Below, piece after piece: positions 24,650-36,664 of a stretch of 64,000 nt of DNA. The notes beneath the pieces are model-generated. The model was given only the letters and a program-made list of their open reading frames with translations. It made no database searches and was not told where the DNA came from. Location: positions 7,137,426 to 7,201,425 of the forward strand of contig NW_023998421.1 in NCBI RefSeq assembly GCF_014805625.2. Reading direction: 5' to 3'. Made by a program: the position numbers and the translations under genes. This DNA comes from Glossina fuscipes (taxonomy: Eukaryota > Arthropoda > Insecta > Diptera > Glossinidae). Numbering within the stretch: position 1 is the first letter of the stretch; the number at the start of each line of letters is the position of its first letter.

Positions 24650-25835
24650 TCGCTCTCCAATGTAAAATTCAATACATAAGTCGCTCAATATGTTGTAAAT
24701 TATTGTTAAAATACTGTTTTGTTCTGTATTAGAGGAGTGTATTATAAAAAATTAAACTCGTCTCCTATATAAACTTGAAGAATAGACAATCATGAAACTC
24801 CTTAAAATGTCCTTCATTTTCCTTCTTCTTTTTTTTCGTCACATCACAATCATCTGCTAATGATCGACATGACCTTGTCTCTCGCCATCAACAAGTCACT
24901 TACAGCATTTGTTGTTAAACATGACAATTTAAAGTAACCAGAGAACAATTGCGTGTAATAGAAGAGTGAAAACGTCGAGAGGGAAACATCAAAATATCAT
25001 AACATAACGTCAAAACAATATAACATTATATACGTTTAGCAGTTAGCTGCACAGTTGGATAGGATAAGAAGAGAAAAGCAAAATGCAAAATTGTTGTACC
25101 ATGAAAAAAGAAGTTCTTCTTCCTACTCCTCCTATTCGCACTGAATGACTTATCCAAATATAGTTTATATTACAGAGATTAACCTTTTCTGATTTATAAA
25201 ACTTGTAATGTTTAATTGCCGCAGATATTTTAGTGCAAAATGAAAACACGGATTGTACTTTAAATGGAAAATTTTCAAAGGGTCACAATAAGCGCGATAA
25301 TACTGAGATCAATTGAGTGTAAGGGACAATGGAATGCTTTATGACTTTTTGTTTTGTGTTTGCTTGCGCGTAGTAAAATTGGCCTTGAATTTGTAAATTT
25401 AAAATGAAATAAAGGATTAACCTAGAAAATCTCACGAAAAAGCAAATATATTGCTTCGCCTTTTCACCTCCTCACTAAGTATGCTTTGTTGTTTTATGCT
25501 GATCTTTCTCTGTTTTCTCGTCGAGTAATTTTTCAAAAAAAGAAATCAATTCGTATTTTTGAAAATCTACTCAAGCAGAGTTGCATTCACTAATTACTAC
25601 TTTGAAACAGAGAAGAGAGAAGAGAGAAAATGATTGCATACTTCTTCAGAATAAATTATACCGACAGTGACATAATTAATAATTGTTGCTTGGATTGTTT
25701 GTTGCCTTGCAATCTACTTCCACTCTCAAATAAGCAGAAGCCAAATTTCAACCTCATCAATTCAACTTCTTCATTTTCAATAATTTTCGATTATTTCGAG
25801 GCTTCAAACCAAGGACTGAAACAGTTATTATTATT
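24650..25835. other. Intergenic, no gene seen
   Basis: AT-rich sequence with no supported gene, RNA or intact repeat. Confidence 0.45.
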
Positions 25836-25839
25836 ATCG

Positions 25840-26340
25840 CTACCATTGTTCGGGCAATCTTTACCAAGACCTAGAAGATTTCCTATACTCGTCCATGCTC
25901 CTAGCCTTCTTTGGTTCGGAACACCATACCGTTATCTGACATTGCGTTCACAAATGATTCCACCTTTCGCTCGTCATCTGCATGAATCAGTATCGGAGAT
26001 ACCCAATTCTTTCAGGTCATAGGCAAGCGAATTATGACCCGTATAGAACCCGGCGCCTACCCGCAGGTCGCTTCTTTTTACTTTCAGTAATTTGTATGCT
26101 CTATCGGAAGTTTTAACAAATCTCTTCGCCAGCCGTTGTCCTACGTTTTGCTTTCAATGACAATCCGGGCAAAAATGTCCCGGATCTACAATGATTCCGC
26201 GGGCTCTCACAAAACAATCAATCCTTTCATTCCGGCCGTCAATGCCGGAATAGTCAGGTATCCAATATTAGGCGCACGTCATTGTGCTTCCCCAGCTTAT
26301 TCAAGGTTTCTGCCTTTCCTCAAGTCTTTTTGACCGTGAT
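25840..26340 (-). pseudogene. Non-LTR retrotransposon RNase H remnant
   Basis: Read on the minus strand, with two frame changes, the block gives LNKLGKHNDVRLI, then WIPDYSGIDG(R)NERID, then RAYKLLKVKRSDLRVGAGFY, TGHNSLAYDLKELGISDT and CR. These match the end of the RNase H domain (WVPGHSGIxGNExAD) and the downstream TGH..L..HL motif of I-superclade non-LTR elements. Stops and shifts show it is dead. It has higher GC than its surroundings. The open frame of 130 codons on the opposite strand (25630-26022) is a shadow of it. Confidence 0.7.
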
Positions 26341-26344
26341 AGTC

Positions 26345-27245
26345 CTAAGAGGATAGGAGCAATCTCCTGATCGCATTAAAAAATATAACTCTCTAGGACA
26401 CATGATACACCCATATACATCCCGATCAAGCTGGTAGGCAGACTTTATCAAAGGAAAAATTTCTTTAGGGAAATGTAGAAGTATAGTATGTAAGTAAGTC
26501 CGCGATGTTGTTTCACGATGTTGTTACTTGAACAATACATTATTATTGAATAAACTAATTTAGTGCTCCTTTCTAAATATCCAGAAATGCAATTGGGCTT
26601 TCCCCTGCTGTCATTTTATGTACCAAATTATTGCGTATTGTCGGAGCTACTACGATAACAAAATTTGTTCGAAAAAAATTTCGCTTTGGCAAAAGTTCGC
26701 AAGTATTTAAGAAAAGTGTAATCAATATTTGTTAAGTCGTTCATTTTTTTACCCTTTTCGTTTCCATAAACTCCTGAAGTAATCAGGGTTGCCATTCACT
26801 TCGTAAACCTCGCAGCTATGTCCCTCCGTCCATAACTAAACCATTCGGCGAAAAGTTTTATAAAGGTTTTTGTAACCCTGAATTATCGTAGGGTGAATAT
26901 AACTTTTCTTTTTGTTAGTTGCCACGTTTTCTGTACTTTGACCTTTTCTTAAACTCTTAAGCGTAATAGAAACTTCTTTCAATGTTTCGTGGAATGTAAA
27001 TGCATTCTAGGGGATATGATCGTATATAATATATGATATGATCACTTCATAAGCGTAGTCATCAAAAACTTAAAACTGAAGCACTAACCCAAAAAGCCTA
27101 CCATAGCAATGAAAAGGAAAATTGACAAAGAGTTATCGTAGCACCATGAAGAACTTTCACCCATAATTAAATTTAAATGCACCTAACATAATACTATGAC
27201 CAAAAAGGGCGACCAATATTCAAGTTAAATTGCACGGATATGTCG
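26345..27245. other. Intergenic, no gene seen
   Basis: No supported feature in this AT-rich stretch. Confidence 0.4.
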
Positions 27246-27249
27246 AATG

Positions 27250-27595
27250 TCAAAAATATAGTTTTTCTAAACCGTGACAGACATCTGTGCCAAATTTCAT
27301 TAGTGCCGCAACTGCGCTTTGATCTGTACGACACAAAAAGTCATGAAACGCCTTATTACGGGAGATGAGACTTGAATCAAGCGAATACCGTGCAAAAGGT
27401 GAGCGAAGACCAAAAAAAACCTCCGCAAAGTCTCTCAAAGTCAAAGTCAATGTGATGTGGACAGTTTTTTTCGATTGTAATAATGTTGCGTGCTATGAAT
27501 TACTTCCGCCGGATCATACTATTAACAAGAAATATTATATGAATTTGTCGGTTGCGTTGAAGGCGACGAATAGATTCTGGACACAGCAGTAAACC
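27250..27595 (+). pseudogene. Mariner transposase fragment
   Basis: LITGDET appears at about 27343-27372. After a frame change it continues RRPKKTSAKSLKVKVNV, MWTVFFDCNNVACYELLPPD and TINKKYY (to about 27545). These are the GDETW and VFFD..GV..HE.LPPG.T.N..YY motifs of mariner transposases, including catalytic aspartates. Several frame breaks and stops; no terminal repeats located. Confidence 0.75.
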
Positions 27596-27599
27596 TTGA

Positions 27600-30320
27600 A
27601 ATCCAGCTTTAGCGAACCTTAGAGATAGTTGCACTATCCACTATGTACCGCTACTACTAGCGCTACGTATTATTGCTAGGTGATCACTCCATCGGTTTAG
27701 TTTCTGAAAAGTTTTCTCTAAACAACTTTTTTGCTATCTGCCAAGAAGAACTTGTGATACGATTCGTTGAAGTTTTTACTTATCATCCGCAAAGGTAAGT
27801 GGAGGTCATAATTGGTACGACATTGAACTCGCAGTATCTCGATACAGTTAAAGGAACTTTTTGATTACTTCTCCGGACAACTGGACGTTCTACTATTCTC
27901 CCAATAACTAACAAAACTAACTGACATGCGATGTTGCTTTTAAGCTAAGCTTAATCTAACCTTATATACCTTACATTTATTTATAATTCCTTTGCTTGCT
28001 TTTTCTCTGTCATATCCTAAGATCATTAAATTGCCCGCTTGTTCAAAATTAATATTCACTTGCAATAATATGCTCATATGAAAATTTGTCTTTCAGTTCC
28101 TAAAATTTTGGTAATCTGCTGCGGGTGTTGGCCGCACTTTAATCGACGGATTTAATTTTTTGGTGTAAATATATTTATTTCTTTAATTATTACATTAGTT
28201 ATTATTGCAATTATTTTGAATGAGTGTCTGTAGATAAGTGAAGCTGACTAATCGACACAATAGGACTTAGAAGGTATTTAAAGTAAACTTGGCGCCACAC
28301 AATCATGACTGAGCCAATTGTAAAGTTGAAGATGCAAGACACGTAGTCAAACGGTTTTGAAAACACAAATCCAAGGCAATTATCTGCTAATAGGAAGATT
28401 AAATGTAGATGATCAAAAGGATTTTCAAAACTCAAATCCGTTAACCATTTTTCACCCTACTTCAGTAAAAGCAGAATTACTTCCATTATAATCATTCACT
28501 TAGAACACATTTCGAAAGCCATCTTTTGCAGCTAACGCATTTTATATACCACTGGAGCGATTATTGGAAAAATTTAACGTTCTATAATAAATAAGTGCCT
28601 GGAGCCAAGACCACTTGTTTAGAAATGAAATAGAATTGTTTTTTTCTTAGTGAGAGGCAAGTCTTGGCGAATGTCGTTTAGTACAAGATGTTGCTAAAAA
28701 TAAAATAAAAAGAGGAAAACACTGTTTTAGTTAGGGACTACCGAACTGATTGCTAAATAGGAAAAATAATAGAATAGGGTGTCTTTTAGGTGTATCTAAG
28801 TTACGAAGAGATCGAGCGAGACAGATAAAAACAAATTTTATGCCAACGTAAGCGAAATGACCCGCTTCGGTGATCAAAAGTTTGATAACAATTGCTGAGG
28901 ATTATCTGCAAAAGAATTGTTTTTTAATTTTTCTTTTACATCAAATATCCTTTAGATGTTTCGTAGAATGCAACTAACAAACCGGCACATAAATAAGGTG
29001 CGAAAAGGAATTAAGAGAAAAATTAATAAAGTCATTAACACCTTATTTGAATTGAAGAGAAGCATTTTACTTACGCACTTCCTCAAATAGGGGAAACACT
29101 ATCGAAACCTCATAAAAAGAGTTTGGAAATTTTTTCAATATCTTTGAATATTTGCAGCGTACGTATCCTTTACTTGAATAAAAATGTTATAGTTCTACGT
29201 TTGTTTCATGGCTTGCTTTATTCCTTTAGATGTCCTGCAGCGTGTTTTCAAAGACTTTTGCTACTTAAATGTACTCCTTACAGCGACTACCGAAGGCTAA
29301 GATTGCTTATTTTTTCCATTTAGTATACACATGTACACTTAGGTAATGTCATCAAAAGGTGGAAGGTAACATTTTTCCATTTAAACCCTGAAAACATATC
29401 CACAAGCGAGTAGTTTCTTCCCTACGTTGACAGCAATCTATCTAACAAATGTGTCAAATTTCACGCCAAGATCTTCGGTAATTGACGAGATATGCTTATT
29501 CACCATCGTTTGAAAAGTCAAAACTACGTCTCCTGAGTGAGCAAAGCCAAGAAGTCAGACGTAGCTAGATCGTGCAAATAGAACGTAATCGGTAGACATT
29601 TGAGTTGAGTTTGCTATTCCTCTCCTATTTCCGGTACGCCGCGAAAAATCATAGTACGCTACTGAGTGTACTACGAGTGCTTAGTGCTCAGCTTTACGGA
29701 CGAGTTACACCCTCTTTCCAACTGAATCTATGGTAAAGCAAGAAGTTTGGCTTTGTCGCGCCGCTTTCACGACAGTGGGAATTGCAAGAATACACGAAGT
29801 GGATAGCGGGAAGGAGCAAAATCAACAAGAAATTTAATAGCTCAAGCGCACTGTGATCAAAAAGTGTTAGAGCTTTTCTATTGAAACTGCTTCGGGTATT
29901 CTTCATAGGTTGATGGCAGCCTGGCTAACTTTTTGTATCAAATTTCACACCAATTTCTTCATCGGCTAATTATTGTTTATATTCGCTCTCAATTTTGGAC
30001 CTTCAAAACGAATGAAAAAATGTACTAAAGAATTAATGTCAAGTTTAACTTCAAAAATGAAATTTTGATTATTGCTTGGGTGGCAACATCTCACCCAGGT
30101 AGATTCTTTAAACAATCAAACAAGTGGGCGACAAGTTCTCAATGAAAATCCAACTTTCCTACAAGTATGCATGCAACGACTATTCAAAACTGGGCGTTAT
30201 ATGGGGTCGAAAAAGTCGTCCGATTCGAGCTGCTCGCAATCTTCGTCCATGGACGTCTATCTTAAACTGTGGACTTGCCCTTCGTTCTATTTAGCCCATT
30301 TTGAATGTCAAGCTACGAAC
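27600..30320. other. Intergenic, no gene seen
   Basis: No supported gene. Short palindromic pieces occur, for example CTACGTCT...AGACGTAG around 29525-29567. The block 30000-30240 looks like degenerate dispersed repeat. Confidence 0.4.
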
Positions 30321-30329
30321 GGTCAACCT

Positions 30330-30470
30330 TGCTGCCAACAGACATGTTTAAATTGACTCGGACTTGCTCGGACATGCTGATCAAGAATATAAACAATTCG
30401 TCTTTGGACGTTGCAAACGTTTGGGCAAAATGAATAGACTCCCCATCCTTCGATGATGGGCGTGAAGACA
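30330..30470 (+). mobile_element. GGACAGA-family element, terminal fragment
   Basis: GACATGTTTAAATTGACTCG, the GATCAAGAATATA block, GTTGCAAACGTTTGGGCAAA and the CCCCATCCTTCG end match the right ends of the elements at 5.0, 24.5 and 47.0 kb. Confidence 0.55.
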
Positions 30471-30474
30471 AATC

Positions 30475-31330
30475 TGTTAACTTTTCTTTATTTTTCTTTC
30501 TCGTCACAAGTAATAAGTGATAAAAATTTTATTCTTTCTTTACTTTATTTTAATTTATTTTAAAACTACACATTATTAACACAATTTTACATATAGTTAC
30601 CCAAGTGAGACTGTGCTCGTCGCAAATGGAATCTTAAATGTCTACAACAATCAGCAATGTTAATGTACATGTAAAGGTTATATAATATATTTTAGTTGAG
30701 TCAAGTTTTTTATTATCAAAACTGTCGGAAGACTACTTTATGCTAAGAAAAGAATTAAACTTTCTTAACTTTTGTTCAAAAAAAAAAAAAAAAAGAAGAA
30801 GAATTATTGAATGAAGGAAAATAGACGAAAAGAAAATTAAATCACATCTTAAAGTTAGTCAAAGCCGAGTAGGCTTAAAACCACAAACAATGTCTTTATG
30901 AAATGTTTAGTCCAGAGATTAAGTTAGGAAAACTTCTAAATAAAAGTCAAAAGTGCCTGCAAATGGAAAGAATTAATTACTTATCTTACGAATTTATTCA
31001 CGTTTACATTATTAAGACTATAATAGAAAGTCAATTTTTACTTAAATTTAAAATCAGTAAAATATTTTAGTTGCACGCTTTCTAACTTAAGTAAAGCAAA
31101 AAATAAAATAACAAAGATGACAAGAATGAAGCCGGAACAACTTCTGACTCATTGTTTATTAACATGTGCTCGTTCGCATTCCTACTTATGTTCAAGAGAA
31201 GATGAATTTGTAGTGTACATACTTATCTGTCCATCCACGTAATTTTAAAAATCGAATTTTTGCTTAAAATCAGGCAGAGTTTGTTCAGCCATACGTGAGG
31301 AGCGGATTTTGTAATCATTTTGTGGCGAGA
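30475..31330. other. Intergenic, no gene seen
   Basis: AT-rich; an A/GAA-rich run at about 30779-30803. No supported feature. Confidence 0.4.
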
Positions 31331-31336
31331 GTGATA

Positions 31337-31571
31337 TTTTTTTTTTTTTTTATGTGACCAAACACTTTGGGGATGTCCTTTTTTCGAAGAAGAGGAAAGA
31401 GAAAGAAAGAGGGAGGCGGTGGCCGCAGTCTGGTGGATGTGGGCCCAATCGACAAATGTTCTGCTTTCACTCGCTACAGCCACGAGTGAAAGTAGACGCT
31501 TCCGCACTGAAATTTGAACCGGCGAACACTGGATTGGTATTCACGATCCTTACCTACGCGGCTACTCATGC
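31337..31571 (-). mobile_element. tRNA-derived SINE with poly(A) tail
   Basis: On the minus strand the head has an A-box-like TAGCCGCGTAGG and a B box GGTTCAAATTTC at tRNA-like spacing, ending CAGTGCGG. It is followed by about 150 bases of GC-rich unique body and then a poly(A) tail (the T run at 31337-31352 on the plus strand). The body carries a perfect 10-base-pair hairpin at 31464-31492. The tail type differs from the TAA-tailed SINEs elsewhere in the window, so this looks like a second family. Confidence 0.65.
31464..31492. repeat. Perfect 10-bp hairpin inside the SINE
   Basis: CTTTCACTCG at 31464-31473 and its exact reverse complement CGAGTGAAAG at 31483-31492 are separated by a 9-base loop. 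Confidence 0.85.
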
Positions 31572-31776
31572 ATAATTTCCGAAGTTCACATGGAATCAAG
31601 ATGGAATACAAATGATTAGAGATTGAAAATTCGTAAGGGATGTCTTTGGCTAACTTTCATAATGTTCTACAATGGAGGAATTAAATAAAAAGCCAAAGCA
31701 AATAGAAGACTATACATAAGAAAAGAAAAAGCCCGTTTTGCACATTAAATCTTCAACCTCAGATCAACAAAACTTT

Positions 31777-34700
31777 TTAATACCACGGTGAGGAAAATGT
31801 AGGAGGGACGCCCGCATAATTAACTTTGGAAGGTGAACCGAAACTTGTAAAATTTTGTTGCATAAAATGTGCTGAGGCAGCAGGCGATGCAATACCACCA
31901 CTATGATGAAACTGTAATTGTTGCGAGGCGGTTGATGAATATTGAGAACCATATTGGGAATGGTGATGATAGTGAGCCCCGATAGCATAATTCGCATATT
32001 GAGCTGGAGAATGATGATATAAATTATGATTTTGGGAGCATGTAGATGCTGTGGGACCTGCCAGGGAGGTAAGCGGGACAACATCTAAGTTATTGGAGTT
32101 TAACGAACTCTCTGGTGAAAGGGGTGCTGGGGGCCTAGTCGTTACTAAAGCTGACGATGGCGGCAGCGTATTTGTCCAATTGGGATAAATGCCTTGCTGT
32201 TGTATATGAGGTGGACTTTCCGTTTTAAGTATCGTCGCACCGTAAGCATCTTCAGTGCTGTGACCGTGACCAGAGTTTGAACATGGAGCTGCCGTAGTTG
32301 TTAAGCTGTTCGGAGTTGGCGGCAATTGTGCTCCTGATGTACCATAAGTTGTTGTTAGGTTCGCCTCACTGGGAGGACTGCCATTTTTTATTATCGTTTG
32401 ATTTGCATCCGCTTCAACCATATACGAAGAAAGATTCCCCGTCATTGTATTCATATTTGGTGCTGTTATAATGCATTGCGTGGCATTGTTGACACTACAA
32501 AATTGGTGATGATGAGGTGGTGTAATTGATGTTACACTGGAATTGGTAGTGTTGGGTGATAGATTGGTTGCGGCAGTAGTGTTGTTGTAATAATCATAAT
32601 AGGCGGCTGCAGCGGCGGATGCGTCATTTGGTATCATAGTGGCATAAGGCATTTGATGGGATACACCCGAATACGAAGAACTTGCCGATGGTATCACCGA
32701 AATTTGATTTAAATTAGTACCAGTTCCTGACGAAGTAGTTTGCTTGCGTAGGCGAGCACGACGATTACTGAACCAGACTTGAATTCGCGCCTCGGATAAA
32801 TTTGTGCGTTGAGCCAGTTCCTCACGAGTGAAAATATCTGGATATTGTGTAAGCTCGAAAGCTCTCTCCAGCTCTTCAAGCTGCATAGCTGAGAAAGTTG
32901 TTCGACTGCGACGTTGCTTACGTTTCAAAGCAATCCCGGGTTCACTTTCACAATCGGATATATCTTCGTGGGAATTCGTCGCTTCTGAGCCAGATATTTT
33001 TTGCGACTCATCACGTTCCATCTGCGGTACATCACGACTCCGTATTAAACGGGATATAGCAGATATAGAAGGCGCCGTAGTACGATCGCAAACACCGTCC
33101 TTTATCAATTTTTCTCGAATTTCATACGAGAACATGCCAGCATTAGCTCGCTTATAATCGTCAATACGACTTTCAACTTCAGGAGTAAAAGTACGTGGCT
33201 TTGAGCCACCAATTACGCCTGGACGTATAGAACCAGTTTCCTGATAACGATTCAAAATTTTAGATACGCAACCATGCGAGACACGCAATTGTCGCGAAAT
33301 GACACAGGGTCTTGTGCCGGCAGCTGCCATTTCGACAATTTTTAATCGGGTGCTATTGGGCAAAGGGCGACCATTGATAAAAACACCACCCAATTGATTG
33401 ACACGACCTTGACCAGGACTTACTTCTATAAGAAAAAATAAATAAAAGAAAAAAATGAAAAGACAAAATAATTTTCCTCTTTTGGTTTTTTCTTTAAAAG
33501 TCTACATCGACACCCGACGGTTATTTTCAAAATAAAAGCAAATACAATCGGAGATCAGGTAATAAAAATTTATGTTCGCGTGCTTTCCATTAGAATGAAA
33601 GGTTCTCACTGAGAGGCACTTGATTTACAACCTTATAATAATTCATGCCAAGCGAGGTTCACTTCCTAGGAATTTCGTTTAGCATTCAGCAGACAAGGTC
33701 AGTTAAATACGACAATTGAATGATGACAAACACTCTATAAGTTAATAATAGTAATTTTATTATTATCACAGAAAACTAATATTTGGAAAAATATCTTAGC
33801 AGATGTCCTTATCGTTATAAATATTTCCTCCAGATCGAACCAATATTTCTAATAAAAATCTAACCGTGTTTTGATTAGTATTTGAAGGCATAAGCGAGGA
33901 AAACATGTTTCTTTAGAGTTCAATTCCATCTACCATCAATTACACGAATTGTTGAGGTTTCCCTCTGTAGAAGACTGTTTAGTCATTATAACCGTTCTGC
34001 CTACTATTCTACTATTCGGGCGTATGTTTTTGGGCGAAATCAATCTTCTCTAGACAGATGATCAGAATTGTGTTCAAATATGTGGAGTCATTGCATAGTC
34101 TAAAAGCCCGCAGGTATAGTGAATGTTCAGTTAGTAAAGGCACAAAGATTGGCTAGACTGTGGCCACATTCCTATACCAATCCCTTGCTTCACTTTTTCT
34201 TCTTTCTGGCCCTCACGTCTCAGACGAATAGAGAAGATCGTCTGGGTAATTGGTCATTTTATAAAAAAAAAAGAAAATTTAAACTTCGGTTGAATAATTT
34301 CCGGCCATCAATAAAATTTTTTTGCGACTATTCACTCAGACAATGCCCCCTGTACTGTCGTGATTAGAAAGAGTGAGAGGAGAGAGATAGAAAGTGAACG
34401 CTGGCTAAGAAGTATGTGTCTCCGATCGATGCCTCTACCAACCAAGCCCCCGCTATAGTTACCGTCAAACATCATTCTTAATTAAAGTATGGTCTAGCCT
34501 ACGGGGAATTAATTTCGGTTTAGCCGACTTAGAAGTTACCCTTGCTAACTCATTGAAAATTGTTTTGCAAGCTCTTTGTCGTTTTCAAAATGGATGAGTT
34601 CGAGCAGTCAAAGTGGCATTCACGGAAAGATCATGGAACATATTCACTCGAGTTGTTTTACGCAGAGAATTAATTAAATTACTCACGTAACAGTAACGAT

Positions 34701-35498
34701 CATCATGGCAATCTTTTATTGAAATAGCGGGACTTGTAACTACGCACATTGGAAGGCGATGGAAATTATTCAAAAAACGGGAAGATTACATGGCAAACTT
34801 ATTGAAGCCTTGAGGTATTGAGCGACATTTTTGCTTGATGGCCGGCACCAATATACTGCGACTACGAAAAGATTCGGTGCAAATCCGTCACAAAATCCAT
34901 TGCCCAGATTGGCATCAACAGCAAAACCAAATATTCATTCATTCATTTTGGACTTGAAATCGAATTGAATTTATCTTGTAGACAAAGAGAGGCGCGATGA
35001 AATCAAATATCAAAATAACAATGTTCGATCAGGTGTTTACTAAAACTGTTAATGGCTTGAAAAGAAAATCCCGTCACTCTTTCTACTTTTATTAAAATCT
35101 TTTTTACAATTTTTACGGCCAAAGGGTTTCCGCGTAAGCAAGCAAGGGATCGATTCTCAAGTCGATCATATTTCTTCTTTTCGAAAATAAGAAATGGCGG
35201 ACAGACTTTTCAATCTCTAATAGCGTTTTGGATAACGCAAAGACGAAAATTGAAAGCTTTGAATATTTACTAATATTTAATCTTGAATAGGTTTTTCAAC
35301 CCGGCTTCCAGTTAATTTTAATGACACCTTCTTTCTAAAAACTGCCTTGAGTTGGATGTGATCGTTAAAAAAAAAAAGAAAAGAAAATTCGGAATCACTT
35401 AGAATGAAAGCAAGTCTGTCTACTGATAGAAAAGTCTTACCTTGCATAGAAGAATATCCATTTATGAACGGCCTGTGCATTGCCGCTGCTAATGTCAT
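31777..35498 (-). CDS. prd: Paired, pair-rule Pax transcription factor
   Basis: Nuclear transcription factor of the segmentation hierarchy. Two coding exons: 35441-35498 (19 codons plus one base; starts [15 protein letters not shown]) and 31777-33425. They are joined across a 2015-base intron with GTAAGA donor and TTATAG acceptor, giving 568 residues. The paired domain spans about residues 24-150 ([20 protein letters not shown] at its start). A linker includes [20 protein letters not shown]. The homeodomain is about 190-249 with serine at position 50 (WFSNRRAR), the Pax-class signature. The C-terminal half is Ser/Thr/Asn/Pro-rich and includes [26 protein letters not shown] and a His/Tyr-rich block like the PRD repeat. 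The MHRPF.NGYS.MQ start and the [16 protein letters not shown] linker point to prd rather than gooseberry. No disruption seen. Intact and confident. Confidence 0.95.
33426..35440 (-). other. prd: prd intron 1
   Basis: The intron separates the N-terminal tail from the paired domain. It holds no supported gene. The stretch at 34365-34460 is GAGAGA-rich and may be repeat-derived. Confidence 0.8.
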
Positions 35499-36400
35499 GT
35501 TTGTAACAGTTCCTCTATTAAAATTATGTAATATTTTTCGTATTTCACATAAGCAGACTTCTCTTCACTAAAATTTTGCATCCAATTTTTATAATTTCTT
35601 GTTACATATTTGTTTTTCTTTCTTTTTTTTTTTTTTTTTGCTTAATCGACTTTGTTAAGGGAACTGTCGTTTTATGATCTTCCGTAATTTTCCGTTGCGT
35701 TTTACCCGTTTCGAACTCAATTTCATACTAAAGTAAGAGCTGATCCTTACATACTTATTACTATTACTTTACTGTTAAGAATCTTTAAAATATTGAAAAT
35801 AACGCCTTCACACATACACACCTACGCGTTGCTCTCTTGCTCTTGATGACAGCCATTGCACAATGAAGGCGAACAACAATTTAACTTTGCTAGTGTTTTG
35901 AAGATCTTTTGTCGTCGTTTTTACGGCAACGCAAGTGCCAATCGCAAGGTTTTCTTCGATTTGTTTCTCTTCGTTCCCCAAGGAAGAGAAATTTAGGCTT
36001 AGCGTTTTACGTAGGTGAAGGTGTGTCTTTTTTTCACATCATATTAGGTAGTTGGAAAAGTTAAAACAAAAATTTGAACCGATTAACAGGATAATATATA
36101 CAAAATGTATATTTAAATTTCTGCTCGATATTTATATTTCTGAGAAGGTCAAAGTGGCCTAACCAAGGGCTCGTGCAAATTTAGATAGCTCTACCCTGTT
36201 TCGATTCCGATACAATGATTGACTTCAACCAATTTAAAAGCAAATCGTTATCCAAAAATTTCGCTTTAGAAGCAGAAACTGGCAACGATTACTCGTTGCG
36301 TTCGCCCACTGAAGAAATGTGATCACTCTCTATACATTTTTTATATATGACCTAAAATATTCCATCTCAATCACAAATGGATTTTTCTTAGAAAAAAAAG
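35499..36400. promoter_or_regulatory. Upstream flank of prd
   Basis: Lies directly 5' of the prd ATG (CAAAC before ATG on the minus strand). It probably contains the prd 5' UTR and promoter, but I cannot assign a TATA box, initiator or transcription start from the sequence. A T run is present at about 35622-35639. Confidence 0.35.
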
Positions 36401-36409
36401 TGAAAACAT

Positions 36410-36660
36410 TATTGTGGAGCTGAGTCCACCATTAAATACCCCACACTACTTTGCTTAGTACAATTATTCATAAAATGACTTTTGAAAATAAGGTCTTGTA
36501 TGGGGTATGGTCGAAAAAGTGTCGCAATCTGAACTGCTTCGCACAGACGCACAGGCGTAGATACCGGCGGACAGACGAGCTTAAATCGATTCAGCAAATG
36601 ATTCTGAATCAATCGGTATAATAGAAGGTGTATCTATCTCAAGTCCCTCGGGAAATAGTA
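36410..36660. mobile_element. DINE/HINE-like fragment
   Basis: GAGTCCACCATTAAATACCC, the GGTATGGTCGAAAAAGTG block, GGACAGACGAGCTTAAATCG and the ATCTCAAGTCCCTC end match the copy at 44.8-45.15 kb. Ends not preserved. Confidence 0.5.
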
Positions 36661-36664
36661 AAGG

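Noticed and set aside
25630..26022. 130-codon plus-strand frame as a gene
   Set aside because: Its 3' half lies opposite the LINE remnant and it has no motif or splice context.
25860..26340. Bacterial (Wolbachia-type) DNA insertion, suggested by higher GC and palindromic CCGG stretches
   Set aside because: Minus-strand translation matches a non-LTR RNase H end, which explains the composition.
31777..33425. Pax6 (eyeless/toy) or gooseberry identity for the Pax gene
   Set aside because: [16 protein letters not shown] with homeodomain Ser50 and the [20 protein letters not shown] linker fit paired; Pax6 has a different paired-domain signature.
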